Positions 5,543 through 6,725 of a DNA stretch of 6,725 nucleotides are shown in pieces. The number at the start of each line of letters is the position of its first letter. Within the stretch, counting starts at the first letter, position 1. A model generated the notes under the pieces. It saw only the letters and a program-made list of their open reading frames with translations, had not been told where the DNA came from and did not search any database. This stretch comes from Nocardioidaceae bacterium (lineage in GTDB: Bacteria; Actinomycetota; Actinomycetes; Propionibacteriales; Nocardioidaceae): assembly GCA_013696065.1 (NCBI GenBank), contig JACCZJ010000046.1, positions 1 to 6,725 of the forward strand, in the 5' to 3' direction. The position numbers and the translations under genes are program-made.

Positions 5543-5561
5543 ATTGCGAGCGACTCGCAAT
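5543..5561. promoter_or_regulatory. Perfect 8-3-8 palindrome, probable metalloregulator operator
   Basis: Arms ATTGCGAG (5543–5550) and CTCGCAAT (5554–5561) are exact inverted copies around CGA. The site covers the predicted -35 hexamer and most of the -35/-10 spacer of the metal-transporter promoter, a position where a bound repressor would block RNA polymerase. The inner 17 bp keep the TTG...CAA ends and central GA of the AT-rich Zur boxes I recall from mycobacteria, so a Zur-type repressor is the first guess. A DtxR/MntR-type manganese regulator cannot be excluded. Confidence 0.75.
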
Positions 5562-5578
5562 TGCAGTAACGTCGCAAC
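5544..5578 (+). promoter_or_regulatory. Promoter of the metal-transport operon, apparently leaderless
   Basis: The -35 element TTGCGA (5544–5549, four of six consensus bases) and the -10 element TAACGT (5567–5572) are separated by 17 bp. The ATG follows the -10 after 6 nt, so transcription should start at the A of the ATG. No Shine-Dalgarno is present. The -35 sits inside the palindromic operator. Confidence 0.65.
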
Positions 5579-6583
5579 ATGACGAAGATGCGCGGCGGTG
5601 GGGGAGGGCTCGGCCTCGCGACGGTGATGCTAGCCGGGTGCGCAGCCAACAGTGCGTCTTCTCACCCCACTTCTTCGGAGGGCTTGGCAGTAGTGACGAC
5701 CGTGGCCCCGATCACGTCCATCGCAGCCAACATCGGGGGTGACAAGGTCTCCATCACCGGCCTCGTGCCGGAGGGGACGAACAGCCACACGTTCGAGCCG
5801 CCGCCGAGTGCGAGCGCCGTCCTCTCCGAGGCGGACATTGTCTTCATCAACGGTCTTCAGCTCGAGGAACCGACGAAGGAGCTCGCTGAACAGAATCTGA
5901 AGGACGGTGCGGCGATCGTGGAGCTCGGTACGACGGTGTTGCCGGAGTCTGAGTACGTGTACGACTTCTCTTTCCCAGAGGAGGAGGGAAAGCCGAACCC
6001 GCACCTGTGGACTGATCCGACGTGGGCGATCAAATACGCCGAGGTCATCCGGGACACCTTGGTGGAGCGTGACGAGGCTAATGCTGCCTACTATCGCGAC
6101 AACTTCGACGCGTTCGACGCGAAGGCCACCGCATTGGCCGACGCCCTGCGCACGGATCAGGAAAGCATTCCCGGCCCGCGTGCCCTGTTGACTTACCACG
6201 ACGCCTACGCCTATTTCGCCGATACGTTCGGGTGGACCGTCATCGGCGCGATCCAGCCCGAGAACTTCGAGGACCCGGCTCCTGCGGAGGTCGCGGATCT
6301 CATCGATCAGATTCGCGCCGAGAACGTCCCCACCATCTTCGGCTCCGAGGTCTTTCCGTCCAAGGCGCTCGAGCAGATCGCGGATGAGACGGGCGTGCGC
6401 TACGAGGACACGCTGCGCGACGACGACCTGCCCCAGGAGCCAGGCGACCCGGAGCATTCCTGGTTGGGGCTGATGCGCTATGACTACGTCACCATGATCA
6501 CCGGCCTCGGCGGTGAGGCTCCGACCCTGGAGGCGGTCGACGTCAGCGACGTCGCCCCTGACAACGCCGAGTATCCCCAGTGA
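5579..6583 (+). CDS. Metal (zinc or manganese) ABC transporter substrate-binding lipoprotein, ZnuA/TroA family
   Basis: This 334-aa protein should be exported, lipid-anchored outside the membrane, and deliver Zn(II) or Mn(II) to an ABC permease. The N-terminus is a short lipoprotein signal peptide with a glycine-rich core and lipobox LAGC, cleaved before Cys21. The cluster A-I fold follows: VVTTVAPITSIAANIGGDKV, then metal ligand His70 in SHTFEPPPS, His142 in NPHLWTDP, His207 in TYHDAYAYF and probably Asp277 in RYEDTLRDDDL. The histidine-rich loop of typical ZnuA is missing; the segment before NPHLW is acidic (PEEEGKP, 133–139). That leaves zinc versus manganese open. The ATG at 5579 follows a -10 element by 6 nt, and a palindromic operator covers the promoter. 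The stop overlaps the next start as GTGA, the usual binding-protein–ATPase order. Confidence 0.92.
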   Translation: MTKMRGGGGGLGLATVMLAGCAANSASSHPTSSEGLAVVTTVAPITSIAANIGGDKVSITGLVPEGTNSHTFEPPPSASAVLSEADIVFINGLQLEEPTKELAEQNLKDGAAIVELGTTVLPESEYVYDFSFPEEEGKPNPHLWTDPTWAIKYAEVIRDTLVERDEANAAYYRDNFDAFDAKATALADALRTDQESIPGPRALLTYHDAYAYFADTFGWTVIGAIQPENFEDPAPAEVADLIDQIRAENVPTIFGSEVFPSKALEQIADETGVRYEDTLRDDDLPQEPGDPEHSWLGLMRYDYVTMITGLGGEAPTLEAVDVSDVAPDNAEYPQ

Positions 6584-6725
6584 CCGGCACCCTCACGCAG
6601 CGGACCGCACTGGCTACGCTCCACGATGTCGGCTTCGGGTATAACCGTCGCCCCGTCTTGGATGGCGTCACGTTGCGTCTGGAGGCCGGCACATTCACCG
6701 GGATCGTGGGACCTTCGGGGTCAGG
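6580..6725 (+). CDS. Metal ABC transporter ATP-binding protein, N-terminal part (truncated by window edge)
   Basis: Only the first 48 codons are visible. The GTG at 6580 overlaps the stop of the binding-protein gene (GTGA), giving MTGTLTQRTALATLHDVGFGYNRR at the start. Tyr21 in GFGYNRRPVLDGV is placed as the A-loop aromatic residue that stacks on adenine, and IVGPSGSG (42–49) is the Walker A P-loop, cut at the edge. This is the layout of a ZnuC/TroB-type ATPase, which with a membrane permease completes the importer; the permease gene is expected just downstream. The family call is firm because of the P-loop and context, while the metal specificity follows only from the neighbour. Confidence 0.9.
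   Translation, partial: MTGTLTQRTALATLHDVGFGYNRRPVLDGVTLRLEAGTFTGIVGPSGS

Noticed and set aside
5630..6457. 275-aa minus-strand open frame
   Set aside because: It is the shadow of the metal-binding lipoprotein gene, is rich in Arg/Gly/Val as GC-rich antisense frames are, and has no motif.

Overview
The window is high-GC DNA from an actinomycete (Actinomycetota). The order cysM – murI – metallo-beta-lactamase (MBL)-fold protein – rph – rdgB matches the conserved actinobacterial block known in Mycobacterium tuberculosis as Rv1336 and Rv1338–Rv1341. The CysM C-terminus, a tandem-GNAT protein, GTG starts and several start codons placed as if transcripts were leaderless all fit that phylum. I cannot name the genus from the sequence alone.

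Left part (1–1712): the 3' end of cysM (cysteine synthase) converges on a minus-strand gene for a two-domain GNAT acetyltransferase. The 99 bp between their stop codons hold a 22-bp tandem repeat. In the mycobacterial order a rhomboid-family membrane protease gene sits between cysM and murI; here the GNAT gene occupies that place. About 180 bp of non-coding DNA then leads to murI.

Central plus-strand cluster (1713–4725): murI (glutamate racemase), an MBL-fold hydrolase of the Rv1339 type, rph (RNase PH) and rdgB (dITP/XTP pyrophosphatase). The genes are tightly spaced, with a 4-nt GTGA overlap between rph and rdgB, so they are probably one operon. The murI stop codon lies inside a 30-bp tandem repeat that folds into three successive tetraloop hairpins. 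The products cover cell-wall D-glutamate supply, possible cyclic-nucleotide turnover, tRNA 3'-end trimming and nucleotide-pool cleaning.

Right part (4726–6725): a hairpin-rich spacer leads to a tRNA gene with anticodon UAG (leucine) but a short variable loop. A convergent minus-strand bcp-type peroxiredoxin gene ends 2 bp past it. Divergent from bcp is a metal-uptake ABC operon: a ZnuA/TroA-family lipoprotein, then the start of its ATPase gene, cut by the window edge. A perfect 19-bp palindrome covers the -35 element of the metal-transporter promoter and is very likely the operator of a metal-responsive repressor.

The protein-coding content is ordinary housekeeping plus metal uptake, and I do not see a new multi-gene system. 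The points worth a second look are non-coding: the palindromic operator, the triple hairpin across the murI stop, the 22-bp repeat array, the atypical tRNA-Leu, and a shared -10-to-start spacing that suggests leaderless transcription of three genes.
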